Assembly: GCF_002734215.1 (NCBI RefSeq)
Contig: NZ_NSEB01000025.1
Span: 1 to 64,000 of the forward strand
Length of the DNA stretch: 64,000 nt
Direction of reading: 5' to 3'
From: Fredinandcohnia onubensis
GTDB lineage: Bacteria; Bacillota; Bacilli; Bacillales; Bacillaceae_L
Within the stretch, counting starts at the first letter, position 1, and each line of letters starts with the position of its first letter. The position numbers were made by a program, and so were the translations under genes. The notes under the pieces are model-generated. The model had not been told where the DNA came from and did not search any database. It was given only the letters and a program-made list of their open reading frames with translations. Below are positions 1-8,145 of this stretch, one piece after another.

Positions 1-15
1 TAAGTGTCTAAAATT

Positions 16-86
16 GGGGGCACAGTTCACAGGTCCCTCGTCCCAGGAAAAAAATGGTGGGACAAGGGACCTGTCCCTCTGACCCA
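16..86. repeat. R29 paired palindromic repeat, copy 1
   Basis: Two 29-nt imperfect palindromes flank an A-rich spacer (GGAAAAAAATGG). The second palindrome has the typical arms TGGGAC and AGGGAC followed by their complements. The first is degraded on its left side. The same structure recurs through the window (for example at 22225-22294 and 24580-24649). It lies directly before the ribosome binding site of the first gene. It looks like a REP-type element; a role as RNA hairpin or transcription barrier is inference. Confidence 0.85.
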
Positions 87-105
87 ATAGGGAGGTTAAA
101 CTGAG

Positions 106-1098
106 ATGGGATTACAAAATGTTCGTTGGGGTATTATTGGTTGCGGGGATGTCACTGAAGTGAAAAGTGGGCCTGCGTTTCAAAAAATTGAGAACTCGGA
201 ACTAGTTGCCGTTATGCGCAGAACGGGTGCGCTTGCGAAGGATTATGCAGAACGTCATCATGTCCCAAAATGGTATGACGATGCGGATGCACTAATAACT
301 GACCCTGAGGTTGATGCCGTCTATATCGCCACACCACCTGCCTCACACAAGGAATATGCGATTATGGTTGCACAAGCAGGTAAACCAGTGTATGTAGAAA
401 AACCAATGGCGTTAAATAGTACAGAATGCGAGGAAATGATCGCAGTATGCAAGGAAGCGGGAGTACCATTGTATGTTTCCTTTTACCGTCGAGCGATGCC
501 TAGATTTTTAAAAATTAAGGAACTAATTGAATCGAATGCAATTGGTGAGGTTCGTTTTGTTAAGACGACACAATATCAGAAGGTAGCTGAAGATGTTTTA
601 GACAAGGACAATCTACCATGGCGTGTTCAACCGGAACTAGCGGGTGGAGGATTGTTTTTTGATTTAGCGAGCCATACGATTGACTTATTAGACTTTTTAC
701 TAGGACCGATTGTAGACGTACAGGGATTTGCGTCTAATCAAGCAGGACACTATCCTGCTGAAGATATTGTAACAGGTACTTATTTGTTTGAATCAGGCGT
801 CCATGGAACAGGTAGTTGGTGCTTTTCCGCCTTTGAAAATGTAGATATGAATGAAATCATTGGAAGTAAAGGAAAGATTTCTTTTTCTACTTTTAGCAAT
901 GACCCGATTATCCTTACAACTTCTGAAGGCACAGAGGAATGGAACTTTGAACAACCAAAGCATGTTCATCAGCCGTTGATTGAAACGATCGTTGCGGAAC
1001 TAACAGGTGTAGATGCAAATTGTTCATGTACGGGTGAAACGGCCTTAAGGACAAGTAAAGTCATGGAAGAATTAGTGAAGAATCATTATACCGATTAA
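106..1098 (+). CDS. Gfo/Idh/MocA family oxidoreductase
   Basis: A 330-residue NAD(P)-dependent sugar dehydrogenase of the Gfo/Idh/MocA family. The N-terminal Rossmann fold shows the GxGxxx nucleotide loop near residues 9-16 (GIIGCGDV). The family hallmark EKP is at residues 98-100, where the lysine helps catalysis. The C-terminal alpha/beta domain carries a GGG and DxxxH stretch (GGGLFFDLASHTIDLLDF) typical of the substrate site. The ATG start has a GGGAGGTT ribosome binding site 8 nt upstream. Downstream genes for a YhcH-like protein, an FCD-GntR regulator and a zinc dehydrogenase suggest a sugar or sugar-acid oxidation role. The substrate cannot be told from sequence. Confidence 0.9.
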   Translation: MGLQNVRWGIIGCGDVTEVKSGPAFQKIENSELVAVMRRTGALAKDYAERHHVPKWYDDADALITDPEVDAVYIATPPASHKEYAIMVAQAGKPVYVEKPMALNSTECEEMIAVCKEAGVPLYVSFYRRAMPRFLKIKELIESNAIGEVRFVKTTQYQKVAEDVLDKDNLPWRVQPELAGGGLFFDLASHTIDLLDFLLGPIVDVQGFASNQAGHYPAEDIVTGTYLFESGVHGTGSWCFSAFENVDMNEIIGSKGKISFSTFSNDPIILTTSEGTEEWNFEQPKHVHQPLIETIVAELTGVDANCSCTGETALRTSKVMEELVKNHYTD

Positions 1099-1342
1099 CT
1101 TTATTCAGAGAAGACTTAGACACTTATAAGTGGTGGGATTAATTAAGCTAGTATAACCAATTCAGTGGGGTATGTTTACTGAATAAAGTTAAAGCCTCCG
1201 GCGGATGCCATGATTTTTCAAAGGAAGATATTCGAGCAGTAAGATCAAAGACTAAGAACGCCACGTCCTGTGGCAACGTCTTTATAACCCACTTCCTGTG
1301 GGCCTAAAAATCAGGCGCAAACACGCTAAGGCGCATTTGATT
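1096..1342. repeat. U element, full-length copy A
   Basis: Starts with TAACTTTATTCAG (1096-1108) and repeats it inverted as CTGAATAAAGTTA (1179-1191), enclosing about 70 bp. A structured tail follows, beginning GCCTCCGGCGGATGCCA and ending GCGCATTTGATT. In the tail CCACGTCCTGTGG and CCCACTTCCTGTGGG form two small hairpins. Homologous copies lie at 18892-19084 and 34381-34517. It separates the first oxidoreductase from the YhcH-like gene and overlaps the oxidoreductase stop codon. No open reading frame of note lies in it. Confidence 0.8.
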
Positions 1343-1368
1343 TAAGTTTTCGTATTGGAGGAATCATT

Positions 1369-1824
1369 GTGATTATTGATAAATTAGCAAATGCTCATTT
1401 GTATGAAGGAATACAACCCGGTTTGAAAGTGGCTCTCATTTATTTACGTGAAACAGATCTTGCTGCTCTTCCTGTTGGAGAATATAAAATCGACGGTGAT
1501 AAGGTAATCCTTCAAATTCATGAATATGAAACAAAAGGAATCGAGGAAGCACGTTTTGAATGTCATTCTCGCTATGCTGATGTGCAGTACATCATTCGTG
1601 GTGAGGAAAAAATGGGGTATACAAATGTCGAGAATACAAGAGTAGTAGAAGAGCTGAAGGAAAGAGATCTTTACTTCTTAGAGACTACAGCAGAGGACCG
1701 CGTTCTTGTGAAGGAAGGCATGTTCGCTCTTTTTACTCCAGAGGATGCTCATATGCCAGGAATGTACACAAGCGCACCGAAGCCGGTAAAAAAGGCTGTT
1801 GTTAAAGTGCTTTGGAATGAATAA
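1369..1824 (+). CDS. YhcH/YjgK/YiaL family protein
   Basis: A 151-residue protein of the YhcH/YjgK/YiaL (DUF386, EbgC-like) family, cupin-fold proteins of about 150 residues found beside sialic acid, sugar-acid and galactoside genes. Family-like blocks are visible: the N-terminal LYEG region, ECHSRYADVQYIIRGEE around residues 64-80, with histidine and glutamate candidates for a metal site, and FTPEDAHMPG near residues 124-133. GTG start with GGAGG 7-8 nt upstream. Relatives are thought to act as anomerases or isomerases; the exact reaction here is unknown. The neighbours support a sugar-acid catabolic role. Confidence 0.85.
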   Translation: MIIDKLANAHLYEGIQPGLKVALIYLRETDLAALPVGEYKIDGDKVILQIHEYETKGIEEARFECHSRYADVQYIIRGEEKMGYTNVENTRVVEELKERDLYFLETTAEDRVLVKEGMFALFTPEDAHMPGMYTSAPKPVKKAVVKVLWNE

Positions 1825-1849
1825 TAGGCCCTATTGGCAGAAAAATGGG

Positions 1850-1864
1850 TTGAAAGCGCTTTAA
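1850..1864. promoter_or_regulatory. cre-like catabolite control site
   Basis: TTGAAAGCGCTTTAA matches the CcpA cre consensus TGWAANCGNTNWCA at 13 of 14 positions (mismatch at the next-to-last base). It lies about 70 nt before the GntR gene start, a placement consistent with glucose repression of the cluster. Binding is inferred from the motif only. Confidence 0.5.
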
Positions 1865-1931
1865 ACCCCTCTTGCGAAAGGATACTCTTTTTATTATCCT
1901 AAAGATAGAAGATTGAAAGGTGGGAGGATAT

Positions 1932-2609
1932 TTGGAGCCTGTTACGGATTTACCCGGTGCTTCATTGGGAGAAAAAATAGCTTACGAGCTTCGCTTAGAA
2001 ATTATTAACGGTACGATTAAAAATGGTGAGACGTTATCGGAAAATCAAATCGCTTCTAAATTTGGAACAAGTCGATCGCCTGTAAGAGAGGCATTAAAAA
2101 TCCTGCAACACGAAGGTTTAATTCGACTTGAAAGAATGGGCGCTGTTGTACAAGGTCTAACCCCTAAAGGGATGAGTGAATTATACGATGTACGGATTCT
2201 CATCGAAAACTTTGCCATTAATAAACTATTAGCGGATGATTGTGAAACAACCGTTCAAAAGCTTTCTGTCACCATTGATAAAATGGAAATGGCAGCAAAG
2301 CACGGAAACTATATGGAGTTTGCCTATTATGACCTACAATTTCATGAGACCATTGTAGTGGATACTGGGCATGAAAGAATTTTACATTTGTGGAATAGTA
2401 TTTGCCAAATCATATATGCGGCAATGCTAGTTGCAACTGAAAAAAGATTTTCTTCGAATGCCCATGAAATTGAACCTTTATTAAAACAACATCGAGATAT
2501 AGTACAATACCTAAGTTCTAAGGACAACCAACAAATTAATAAAATTTTAAATGAGCACTTCGAAGATATGATTGATAGTGTTGGAAAAAGTATTTCAAAA
2601 GGACAGTAA
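1932..2609 (+). CDS. GntR family regulator, FCD (FadR) subgroup
   Basis: A DNA-binding repressor or activator. The N-terminal winged helix is at about residues 10-75, with LSENQIASKFGTSRSPVREA showing the classic GntR recognition helix. The C-terminal all-helical FCD ligand domain contains the metal-binding pattern of this group (D and H residues in YYDLQFHETIV, then a later H near QHRDIV). The frame opens at a GTG at 1920, but GGAGG at 1923-1927 then overlaps the coding start, so the TTG at 1932 is the likelier start (225 residues). A long hairpin terminator follows, and GntR-like operators precede the next gene. The effector is probably the sugar acid handled by the neighbouring enzymes. 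Confidence 0.85.
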   Translation: MEPVTDLPGASLGEKIAYELRLEIINGTIKNGETLSENQIASKFGTSRSPVREALKILQHEGLIRLERMGAVVQGLTPKGMSELYDVRILIENFAINKLLADDCETTVQKLSVTIDKMEMAAKHGNYMEFAYYDLQFHETIVVDTGHERILHLWNSICQIIYAAMLVATEKRFSSNAHEIEPLLKQHRDIVQYLSSKDNQQINKILNEHFEDMIDSVGKSISKGQ

Positions 2610-2686
2610 GTATCTAAATACAGGAATGGCTACGGAAAGATTCTCGACGACTTTCAGTTCAGTACAACCTGTTAAGATACTTTTTT
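2608..2686 (+). terminator. Long-stem intrinsic terminator after the GntR gene
   Basis: AAGTATCT at 2608 pairs with AGATACTT at 2675-2682 and ACAGG pairs with CCTGT inside it. The stem runs into a run of six T. The left arm overlaps the end of the gene. Confidence 0.6.
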
Positions 2687-2696
2687 AAATCATAAG

Positions 2697-2714
2697 TTGT
2701 CGACAAGTATACAG
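2697..2714. promoter_or_regulatory. Overlapping GntR-type operator pair
   Basis: TTGTCGACAA (2697-2706, perfect palindrome) overlaps AAGTATACAG (2705-2714). Both fit the nGTnnACn core bound by FCD-type GntR proteins. They lie about 40-55 nt before the zinc dehydrogenase start and just after the GntR gene, so control by that regulator is likely but inferred. Confidence 0.5.
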
Positions 2715-2753
2715 ACGTGCAACATAATGCTGACTCAATAAGGAGGATGAGAT

Positions 2754-3773
2754 ATGAAAGCAATCATGATAAATAAACCCTTTGAGGTGGAAATCAAGGA
2801 AGTACCAAAGCCAGAGATTACTGACAGTAAAGACGTTATTATAAAAGTCATCGCTGGTGGGATTTGCGGTTCAGATGTTGGGATCTACAATGGTTCAAAC
2901 TCGCTTGCGACATATCCACGATTAATCGGCCACGAATTTGGTGGAATTGTGGAATCTGTTGGCAGCGGGGTAACGAAGGTTAAAGTGGGCGACTTAGTCG
3001 CTGTTGATAATGTCAATAGCTGTGGAACTTGTTATGCTTGCCGTACAGGTCATCACAATGTTTGCTCTACTGTTGAAGTAACAGGTGTACATCGCGACGG
3101 TGGCTTTGCTGAATATGTAAAAACAACCGAAGAAAATGCTTATAAGGTGAACAAGGATACTACTAACCCACTTTATGTATCTCTAGTTGAACCATACTCA
3201 ATTGGTGTTGAGGTGAATGAACGTGGCCGAATTACAAAAGGCGACAAGGTGTTAGTTATGGGTTCAGGTCCAATCGGGGTTGCTGTAATGCAAGTGGCTA
3301 AGTCACGCGGGGCAGAAGTGATCATGACTGATCTTGTGAACAACCGTTTGAAGCGTGCAACGGATATGGGTGCAGACCGAGTGGTAAATGTTCTTGAAGA
3401 GAGCTTAGCTGAAGCGATTAAGGAGTTTACCGATGGAGAGGGAATACCAGTAATTGTCGACTCCGTTTGTTCACCGAGAAGTTTAGAAGAGGCTTTGGAA
3501 TTAGTTTCTCCTGCAGGTCGAATCGTCGCATTAGGAACGGGTAACAAACCGTCAGAAATTCCACAAGTCGCTTTTACGAAAAAAGGTGTTGATGTAGTGG
3601 GATCACGTCTAAACAATTATCGATTCCCACATGTCATCGAATTACTAGAATCAGGTGCCATTACACCTGAGAAAATGCATACACATACCTTCGAATTTAC
3701 TGATATCAAAGCAGCTTTGGAAGAAGTCATTAACAATAAGGATGAGGTTTGCAAGGTTGTATTGACTTTTTAG
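2754..3773 (+). CDS. Zinc-dependent medium-chain dehydrogenase, RspB/L-gulonate 5-dehydrogenase-like
   Basis: A 339-residue medium-chain dehydrogenase. Catalytic zinc ligands C38, H60, E61 and E146 are all present. The structural zinc Cys4 set is C90, C93, C96 and C104. The NAD loop GSGPIG is at residues 170-175. Spacing and flanking sequence (AGGICGSD, GHEFGG, GVHRDGGFAEY) resemble RspB-type L-gulonate or L-idonate 5-dehydrogenases more than threonine dehydrogenase. It would oxidise a polyol or sugar acid to the keto form. Ribosome binding site AAGGAGG. A private GntR-like operator lies in front. Substrate assignment is inference. Confidence 0.88.
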   Translation: MKAIMINKPFEVEIKEVPKPEITDSKDVIIKVIAGGICGSDVGIYNGSNSLATYPRLIGHEFGGIVESVGSGVTKVKVGDLVAVDNVNSCGTCYACRTGHHNVCSTVEVTGVHRDGGFAEYVKTTEENAYKVNKDTTNPLYVSLVEPYSIGVEVNERGRITKGDKVLVMGSGPIGVAVMQVAKSRGAEVIMTDLVNNRLKRATDMGADRVVNVLEESLAEAIKEFTDGEGIPVIVDSVCSPRSLEEALELVSPAGRIVALGTGNKPSEIPQVAFTKKGVDVVGSRLNNYRFPHVIELLESGAITPEKMHTHTFEFTDIKAALEEVINNKDEVCKVVLTF

Positions 3774-3908
3774 AGTAGTCATTTGTAGTGCAAAAGAATC
3801 AATTCATGTTGAGGTAACCCGCCTTTAGTACCATTTTTACAGAAAATAAAGGAATTTGTCGATTTCTGTGTAATTTGTACTATGAAGCTACTAATGGGAG
3901 GGTTTGGA

Positions 3909-4280
3909 ATGAGGAAATTTGTCAAAGTTTTGGGAATCGTGCTTGTGTTGTTAATGCTTGTACTACCTGGAAATACTGCATCTGCCCATGGGGATGGGGA
4001 TGATTGTGGATGTGGCGACTATTTACAAGGAGCAGAGCGTAACAAGGCAGTAGCGAGCATATTGAAGTCAGATGCGTTTAAAGTGGTCAAAGCAGATAAA
4101 AAGAATGAGGGATACAAGTTTGCCGGGGCTAATAAGGTTATGGCAATAAAAATGCCTAACTCTGAGGAGAAAGTTTACACAATGGTAGCTGTTCCGTTTG
4201 TTCACGAAAATGGCGAAGTGTTATTATCAGTTTTTGCAGATGGAGTTCATATGGGTGACGGACCTCCTCCAGTACAATAA
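3909..4280 (+). CDS. Small secreted protein, unknown function
   Basis: About 123 residues from the ATG at 3909; the frame opens at 3882, but GGGAGGG at 3897-3903 fits the later start. Residues 1-26 form a signal peptide (RKFVKVLGIVLVLLMLVL then an ASA cleavage site). The mature part begins with HGDGDDCGCGDY, a short cysteine and acidic cluster that could bind metal. A segment reading AERNKAVASILKSDAFKVVK follows. This stretch resembles, from memory, precursor regions of halocin-C8-like bacteriocin proteins in Bacillus, but the cysteine-rich C-terminal peptide of those proteins is missing. It could equally be a general secreted protein. Own terminator follows. Confidence 0.7.
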   Translation: MRKFVKVLGIVLVLLMLVLPGNTASAHGDGDDCGCGDYLQGAERNKAVASILKSDAFKVVKADKKNEGYKFAGANKVMAIKMPNSEEKVYTMVAVPFVHENGEVLLSVFADGVHMGDGPPPVQ

Positions 4281-4289
4281 ATAAGTTTC

Positions 4290-4318
4290 AACCCCTGACA
4301 AATCGTTAGGGGTTTTTT
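4290..4318 (+). terminator. Intrinsic terminator
   Basis: AACCCCTGAC and GTTAGGGGTT form a 10-bp stem with one G-T pair, followed by a T-rich run. It closes the small secreted protein gene. Confidence 0.9.
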
Positions 4319-4409
4319 GTTGAAGTTTTGTCACAATTTTCCTTTGCAAAATTTGCTGAATAGTGTAAAATGGTTTTTAATTGGAAAATGAGAATGGTAG
4401 GTAAAAAGT

Positions 4410-4538
4410 ATGAGTTCTGAACAACTTTTAAAAATAATGGTAGACATTCAGAAAAAGGTAGAAGAAACAGCTTCTATCACAACAGAAGAGGTTATGCAGG
4501 ACCTGATTGGTAAATTAAAAGATTGCCAGTCTGTATAA
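4410..4538 (+). CDS. Small hypothetical protein, 42 residues
   Basis: An ATG frame of 42 codons with a weak GGTAGG site 6-8 nt upstream. Two hairpin terminators bracket it (4290-4318 and 4562-4589), so it looks like its own short transcription unit. The product (MSSEQLLKIMVDIQKKVEET at the start) is amphipathic and probably helical, with one cysteine near the end. No family recognised. Confidence 0.45.
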   Translation: MSSEQLLKIMVDIQKKVEETASITTEEVMQDLIGKLKDCQSV

Positions 4539-4561
4539 TTTCATAAATATTGCGTGGATGA

Positions 4562-4589
4562 AGTCAGAGGGGGAACTCTGGCTTTTTTT
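4562..4589 (+). terminator. Intrinsic terminator after the 42-codon frame
   Basis: AGTCAGAG pairs with CTCTGGCT (one G-T pair) and is followed by seven T. Confidence 0.8.
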
Positions 4590-4674
4590 GTTTCAAGATA
4601 AAACCCTTTCACAATCTCCTAAAATATGAGAATATGTAATTGTTGAGTATCTAAACAATTTAGGAGGAACTCAG

Positions 4675-5646
4675 ATGACAAAGGTTCGTTTTGGTGTTTT
4701 ATCAACCGCAAAAATTGCGAGAAATACATTGATTCCAGCGATGGAACGTGCACATAATGCAGAGGTTGTAGCTGTTGCGAGTGAAAGCGAGAAGGCGAAA
4801 GATTTTGCTGCTGAACTTGGCATTCCTAAACATTATGAATCATACACAGAACTATTGAATGACCCTAAAATCGATGCGGTGTACATTCCGCTTCCTAACC
4901 AACTACATAAACAATGGGCGATTGAAGCAGCGAAACATGGTAAGCATGTGCTTTGTGAAAAGCCGGCTGCATTAACCTCACAAGACGTGGAAGAAATGGC
5001 GGCAGCCTTTACAGAAAACAATGTGATTTTCATGGAAGCATTCATGTATCAGTTCCATCCACAGCATAACCGTGTGAAGGAAATCATCGTAGCCGGCGAA
5101 ATAGGGGATGTGAAGCTCATTCGCTCAACTTTCTCCTTCCTCCATGATTTGAATTCTGGCAGCATCAAGATGCAAAAGGATCTTGGCGGTGGCGTGTTAT
5201 ATGATGTGGGCTGCTATTGCATTCATGCTAGTCGCTTGATTACAGGCGAAGAGCCAGTTGAAGTGAAGGCGACTGCTAACAATCATCCAACTCATAACGT
5301 CGACATTACGGCAGCGGGCACTCTAAAGTTTGAAAGTGGAGTGGTTGCGAACTTTGATGTTAGCTTTGAGCAGCCATTTAAGGCGCAGTATGAAGTGGTC
5401 GGCACGAAAGGCTCGATTGTAGCGAAGCATGCATTCCGTCCTGACAATGAAGGTGGAAACGGTGTGCTAGTGGTGAACGGCGAAGCTGGCCAACGTGAAG
5501 AAACGGTGCAAGGTGACCAGTACAAGCTTCAGGTGGAGCATTTTGCAGAAAGTGTTCTTTCTAATAAACAGCCTAAGTACAGCGTCAACGAAACATTGAA
5601 AAATATGCGCGTGATCGAGCAGGCACTAGCTTCAGCTCGTAACTAA
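4675..5646 (+). CDS. Gfo/Idh/MocA family oxidoreductase, trans-dihydrodiol dehydrogenase-like
   Basis: A 323-residue NAD(P)-dependent dehydrogenase. The Rossmann fold begins at residue 5 (FGVLSTAKIARN), with the alanine/lysine variant of the nucleotide loop seen in the glucose-fructose oxidoreductase and dihydrodiol dehydrogenase subgroup. EKP is at residues 95-97. The substrate domain has GGGVLYDVGCYCIHASR, the usual DxGxxxxH block. Ribosome binding site TAGGAGG before the ATG. It is monocistronic, with its own terminator, and unrelated in operon terms to the first Gfo/Idh/MocA gene. Substrate unknown. Confidence 0.9.
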   Translation: MTKVRFGVLSTAKIARNTLIPAMERAHNAEVVAVASESEKAKDFAAELGIPKHYESYTELLNDPKIDAVYIPLPNQLHKQWAIEAAKHGKHVLCEKPAALTSQDVEEMAAAFTENNVIFMEAFMYQFHPQHNRVKEIIVAGEIGDVKLIRSTFSFLHDLNSGSIKMQKDLGGGVLYDVGCYCIHASRLITGEEPVEVKATANNHPTHNVDITAAGTLKFESGVVANFDVSFEQPFKAQYEVVGTKGSIVAKHAFRPDNEGGNGVLVVNGEAGQREETVQGDQYKLQVEHFAESVLSNKQPKYSVNETLKNMRVIEQALASARN

Positions 5647-5650
5647 AAAA

Positions 5651-5674
5651 AGTCAGCCCCTGGCTGGCTTTTTT
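5651..5674 (+). terminator. Intrinsic terminator
   Basis: AGTCAGCC and GGCTGGCT form an 8-bp stem with a three-base loop, then a T run. Confidence 0.85.
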
Positions 5675-5803
5675 GGTTTCTTCCTCTTTTACTGCTTTTA
5701 GCCTACCTACCCTCACTCAAATCTCCCAAAGTTTTTCTATCAAACATGTATATCTATCAAAAATCCGGCAATACTAGATTACTAGTGATAGAACGTAATA
5801 GAA

Positions 5804-5832
5804 GGAACCAAGAGAACCGTCCCCATGGTTCC
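5804..5832. repeat. G29 palindromic repeat, single copy
   Basis: A 29-nt imperfect palindrome starting GGAACC and ending GGTTCC with GAGAACCGTCCCC inside. Length and layout match R29 but the arm sequence differs. A paired version lies at 40468-40525. The rest of the gap from 5675 to 5853 holds nothing else recognised. Confidence 0.7.
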
Positions 5833-5853
5833 CCAATAATGGAGGGATTTTAA

Positions 5854-5946
5854 ATGTTGAAGGTGAATGTGGAGTTACCTGAGGTGCTACCGGCGAATAA
5901 GGAAGATTTTATGAAATTGTTGCTAGATTTAGTAGTGAAAAAGTAA
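5854..5946 (+). CDS. Small hypothetical protein, 30 residues
   Basis: Thirty codons from an ATG preceded by GGAGGGA at good distance. The product (MLKVNVELPEVLPANKEDFM at the start) is unlike anything recognised. It sits between a G29 repeat and the riboswitch leader of the chemoreceptor gene. The strong ribosome binding site is the main support. Confidence 0.35.
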   Translation: MLKVNVELPEVLPANKEDFMKLLLDLVVKK

Positions 5947-6007
5947 TGGGAATTATGATGTGGTGTATTGTTGAAGAGTAGAAAAACTTATATACTAATA
6001 GAAGAAA

Positions 6008-6150
6008 ACGTATATCGGAATCGGGCAAACTCTCCGAAAGGATTGGACTCAGGAGTTTAGGGTCTACCGAACACTGTACCATGATCGCCTGGTGAGCCAA
6101 TAATGTACGCATGTTGGGCCATTCTTTTAGTGATTGGTCTTATTTTTTTG
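6008..6150 (+). ncRNA. Probable c-di-GMP-I (GEMM) riboswitch with terminator
   Basis: The leader contains GGGCAAAC, a CCGAAAGG tetraloop hairpin, GGACTCAGGAG in place of the usual GACGCAAAGC, then AGGGTCTA, ACCATGAT and CGCCTGG in the order and spacing of GEMM-I RNAs. Downstream, CCAA-ATG and CAT-TTGG can pair. A second hairpin (GGCCA with TGGTC, 6117-6141) leads into a T-rich run, looking like an expression platform. The gene controlled is a chemoreceptor, a common GEMM target. The altered GACGCAAAGC box lowers certainty. Confidence 0.55.
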
Positions 6151-6189
6151 CCTGATTTTCTACTAATCAACGAGGAAGAGGTACCATAG

Positions 6190-7866
6190 ATGAAAAGTAT
6201 TCGAACGAGGTTATTTGCTAGTTTTTTTGCCATTATCATTCTTTGTATAGGCTTAGCGACCTATAATTACATAGCGGTGTCCAATATGAATCAGAAGACG
6301 GACGAAGTTGTGTCTGAGGAACTCTCCGTTTTACTAGAATATGATAGTTTGAAATACAATATTGCCCAAAGTATTGCGCTTGCGAGAGCCTATGTACTTT
6401 ACGGGGATATTTCCTATAAAAATGAATATGATGTCTATTCGGTAGAATTTGATTTAACGGATCGAAAATTAAGTGTGATGAAGATAAAAGAGGTTGAAGA
6501 GGTTTTACGGGAAACGAAAAATTGGCGTGAATTGATGAAGGAAAAAGTATTCGCCCCTTATGATAGCGGAAATACTGAGCTTGCAATGCATAATTTACAG
6601 ACGTATGTCCAGCCGAAGTCAAATGCGTTGATGGAACAAGTAAAAAAGCTTTCTGATGATCGTGAAAGACAGATCGTCTCAACTGGAGCGGATGTTGTGA
6701 AATATGGTCAATCAGTGAACTTCGTAGGACTTGTGGTCGCAGCAGCTGCACTTATTTTAGGAACAGTGATTTCCATTTATACCTCCGTAGTGATTGCTAG
6801 ACCTGTGAAAAGTGTAGCCAGTCGTATGAAGGCGATTTCCAATGGTAATCTTCAATCAGAACCAATTAAAACGAAGCTCAAAGATGAAATTGGCCAGCTT
6901 GTTTTCGCGGTCAATGAGATGAATGAAAATGTAAAAGGCATGGTTAAGAAAATGGTTGTCGTTTCCGACAATGTCACGGGTCAAAGTGAAGAATTGACCC
7001 AGTATGCGGATGAGGTTATGGCAGGTAGTCAGCAGATTGCGGTTACAATGGAGGAGCTTTCACGCGGTGCAGAGGACCAGGCGACGTCTGCTACAACATT
7101 AATTGAAAAAATGTCCACCTTCTCGGACGAAATCATGCAGGTTGCGGTAAAGGGCGATAGCATCAAGGACCAATCACAAGGCATGCTTGCGATGACAAAC
7201 GACGGCAGTTCGTATATGGAAACATCTATTCAACAAATGACAAGTATCCATGAAAAAATGAGACAGTCACACGCGCTCGTTATTGGTTTGGATCAGAAAA
7301 CAAATGAGATTACGAAGCTTGTTAAAGTGATTCAGGAAATTGCGGGGCAAACGAATCTTTTAGCATTAAACGCAGCCATCGAGGCAGCCCGCGCAGGTGA
7401 ACATGGAAGAGGATTTGCGGTTGTCGCCGACGAGGTTCGAAAGCTTGCTGAACAGGTTGGCAGATCGGTCGCAGAGATCACGGAGATTGTAAAAGGCATC
7501 CAAATGGAATCAAAGCAGGTTGTTCAATCCTTAGATGACGGCTATCAATCTGTTGAAGAAGGCACCCAGCAAATTCAAACGACAGGTAAAACCTTTAATG
7601 AATTGAAACGGACGATTGAAGAAATCGGTTCACAAATCGAGGCAATGTCAAGCTCGCTATACGGGGTACTTGACGATACAAGAGAAATTAGCGGAGCCAT
7701 CGAAGGAATCGCGGCTGTCGCAGAAGAATCAGCTGCAGGCGTTGAACAAGTATCCGCAACCGCCCAGCAATCAAGCAGCTCCATGGAAGAAGTCGCCAAA
7801 AGTGCCAAACAACTCGAAGAAAATGCCGGCGAACTAAACCAACTCATCCAAGCCTGGGACAAATAG
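6190..7866 (+). CDS. Methyl-accepting chemotaxis protein
   Basis: A 558-residue membrane chemoreceptor. TM1 is at about residues 8-30, a predicted four-helix-bundle extracellular sensor at 31-178, TM2 at about 179-203, HAMP at about 204-256, and a long cytoplasmic coiled-coil signalling domain after that. The kinase-binding hairpin tip is clear at residues 383-425 ([20 protein letters not shown] and what follows). It would signal through CheW/CheA to the flagellar motor. Ligand unknown. GAGGAAGAGG precedes the ATG. The leader carries a probable c-di-GMP riboswitch, linking expression to the motile/sessile switch. Confidence 0.93.
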   Translation: MKSIRTRLFASFFAIIILCIGLATYNYIAVSNMNQKTDEVVSEELSVLLEYDSLKYNIAQSIALARAYVLYGDISYKNEYDVYSVEFDLTDRKLSVMKIKEVEEVLRETKNWRELMKEKVFAPYDSGNTELAMHNLQTYVQPKSNALMEQVKKLSDDRERQIVSTGADVVKYGQSVNFVGLVVAAAALILGTVISIYTSVVIARPVKSVASRMKAISNGNLQSEPIKTKLKDEIGQLVFAVNEMNENVKGMVKKMVVVSDNVTGQSEELTQYADEVMAGSQQIAVTMEELSRGAEDQATSATTLIEKMSTFSDEIMQVAVKGDSIKDQSQGMLAMTNDGSSYMETSIQQMTSIHEKMRQSHALVIGLDQKTNEITKLVKVIQEIAGQTNLLALNAAIEAARAGEHGRGFAVVADEVRKLAEQVGRSVAEITEIVKGIQMESKQVVQSLDDGYQSVEEGTQQIQTTGKTFNELKRTIEEIGSQIEAMSSSLYGVLDDTREISGAIEGIAAVAEESAAGVEQVSATAQQSSSSMEEVAKSAKQLEENAGELNQLIQAWDK

Positions 7867-7901
7867 TGGGGAATAGCGTCCGCCTGGGACAGGCCCAATG
7901 T

Positions 7902-7930
7902 TGGGACACAGGGATAGGTCCCTTGTCCCA
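7902..7930. repeat. R29 palindromic repeat, copy 2
   Basis: Single 29-nt palindrome, TGGGACACAGGG on the left and GTCCCTTGTCCCA-like on the right, just after the chemoreceptor stop. A degraded half (TGGGACAGGCCCA) precedes it from 7885. Confidence 0.85.
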
Positions 7931-7992
7931 GCTGGGTGATGGGCTCTTAGACGAGTGCCAGGGTATATGATAGAAAAAAGGAAGAGGGGAGC

Positions 7993-8145
7993 TCATTCGG
8001 CGCTAAATCCGGAGACATTCTTCTCATTCCAATAAGTTTTATCTTGGTATTCGTTTATGTTGTGGTTTTTTAAAGCGGATAAAACGAAAGTAAACTCAAT
8101 AATCTTCTTAGCTTTTCTACTAAGGAAAAAGTATCTTTTACTCAT
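7993..8145 (-). CDS. Possible small protein coupled to the histidine kinase
   Basis: Fifty codons starting at an ATG that overlaps the kinase stop (ATGAGTAA arrangement), allowing translational coupling. The product is basic at the N-terminus (MSKRYFFLSRKAKK) and not recognised. There is no separate ribosome binding site and no homology claim, so it may be a chance frame. Confidence 0.25.
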   Translation of the reverse strand: MSKRYFFLSRKAKKIIEFTFVLSALKNHNINEYQDKTYWNEKNVSGFSAE

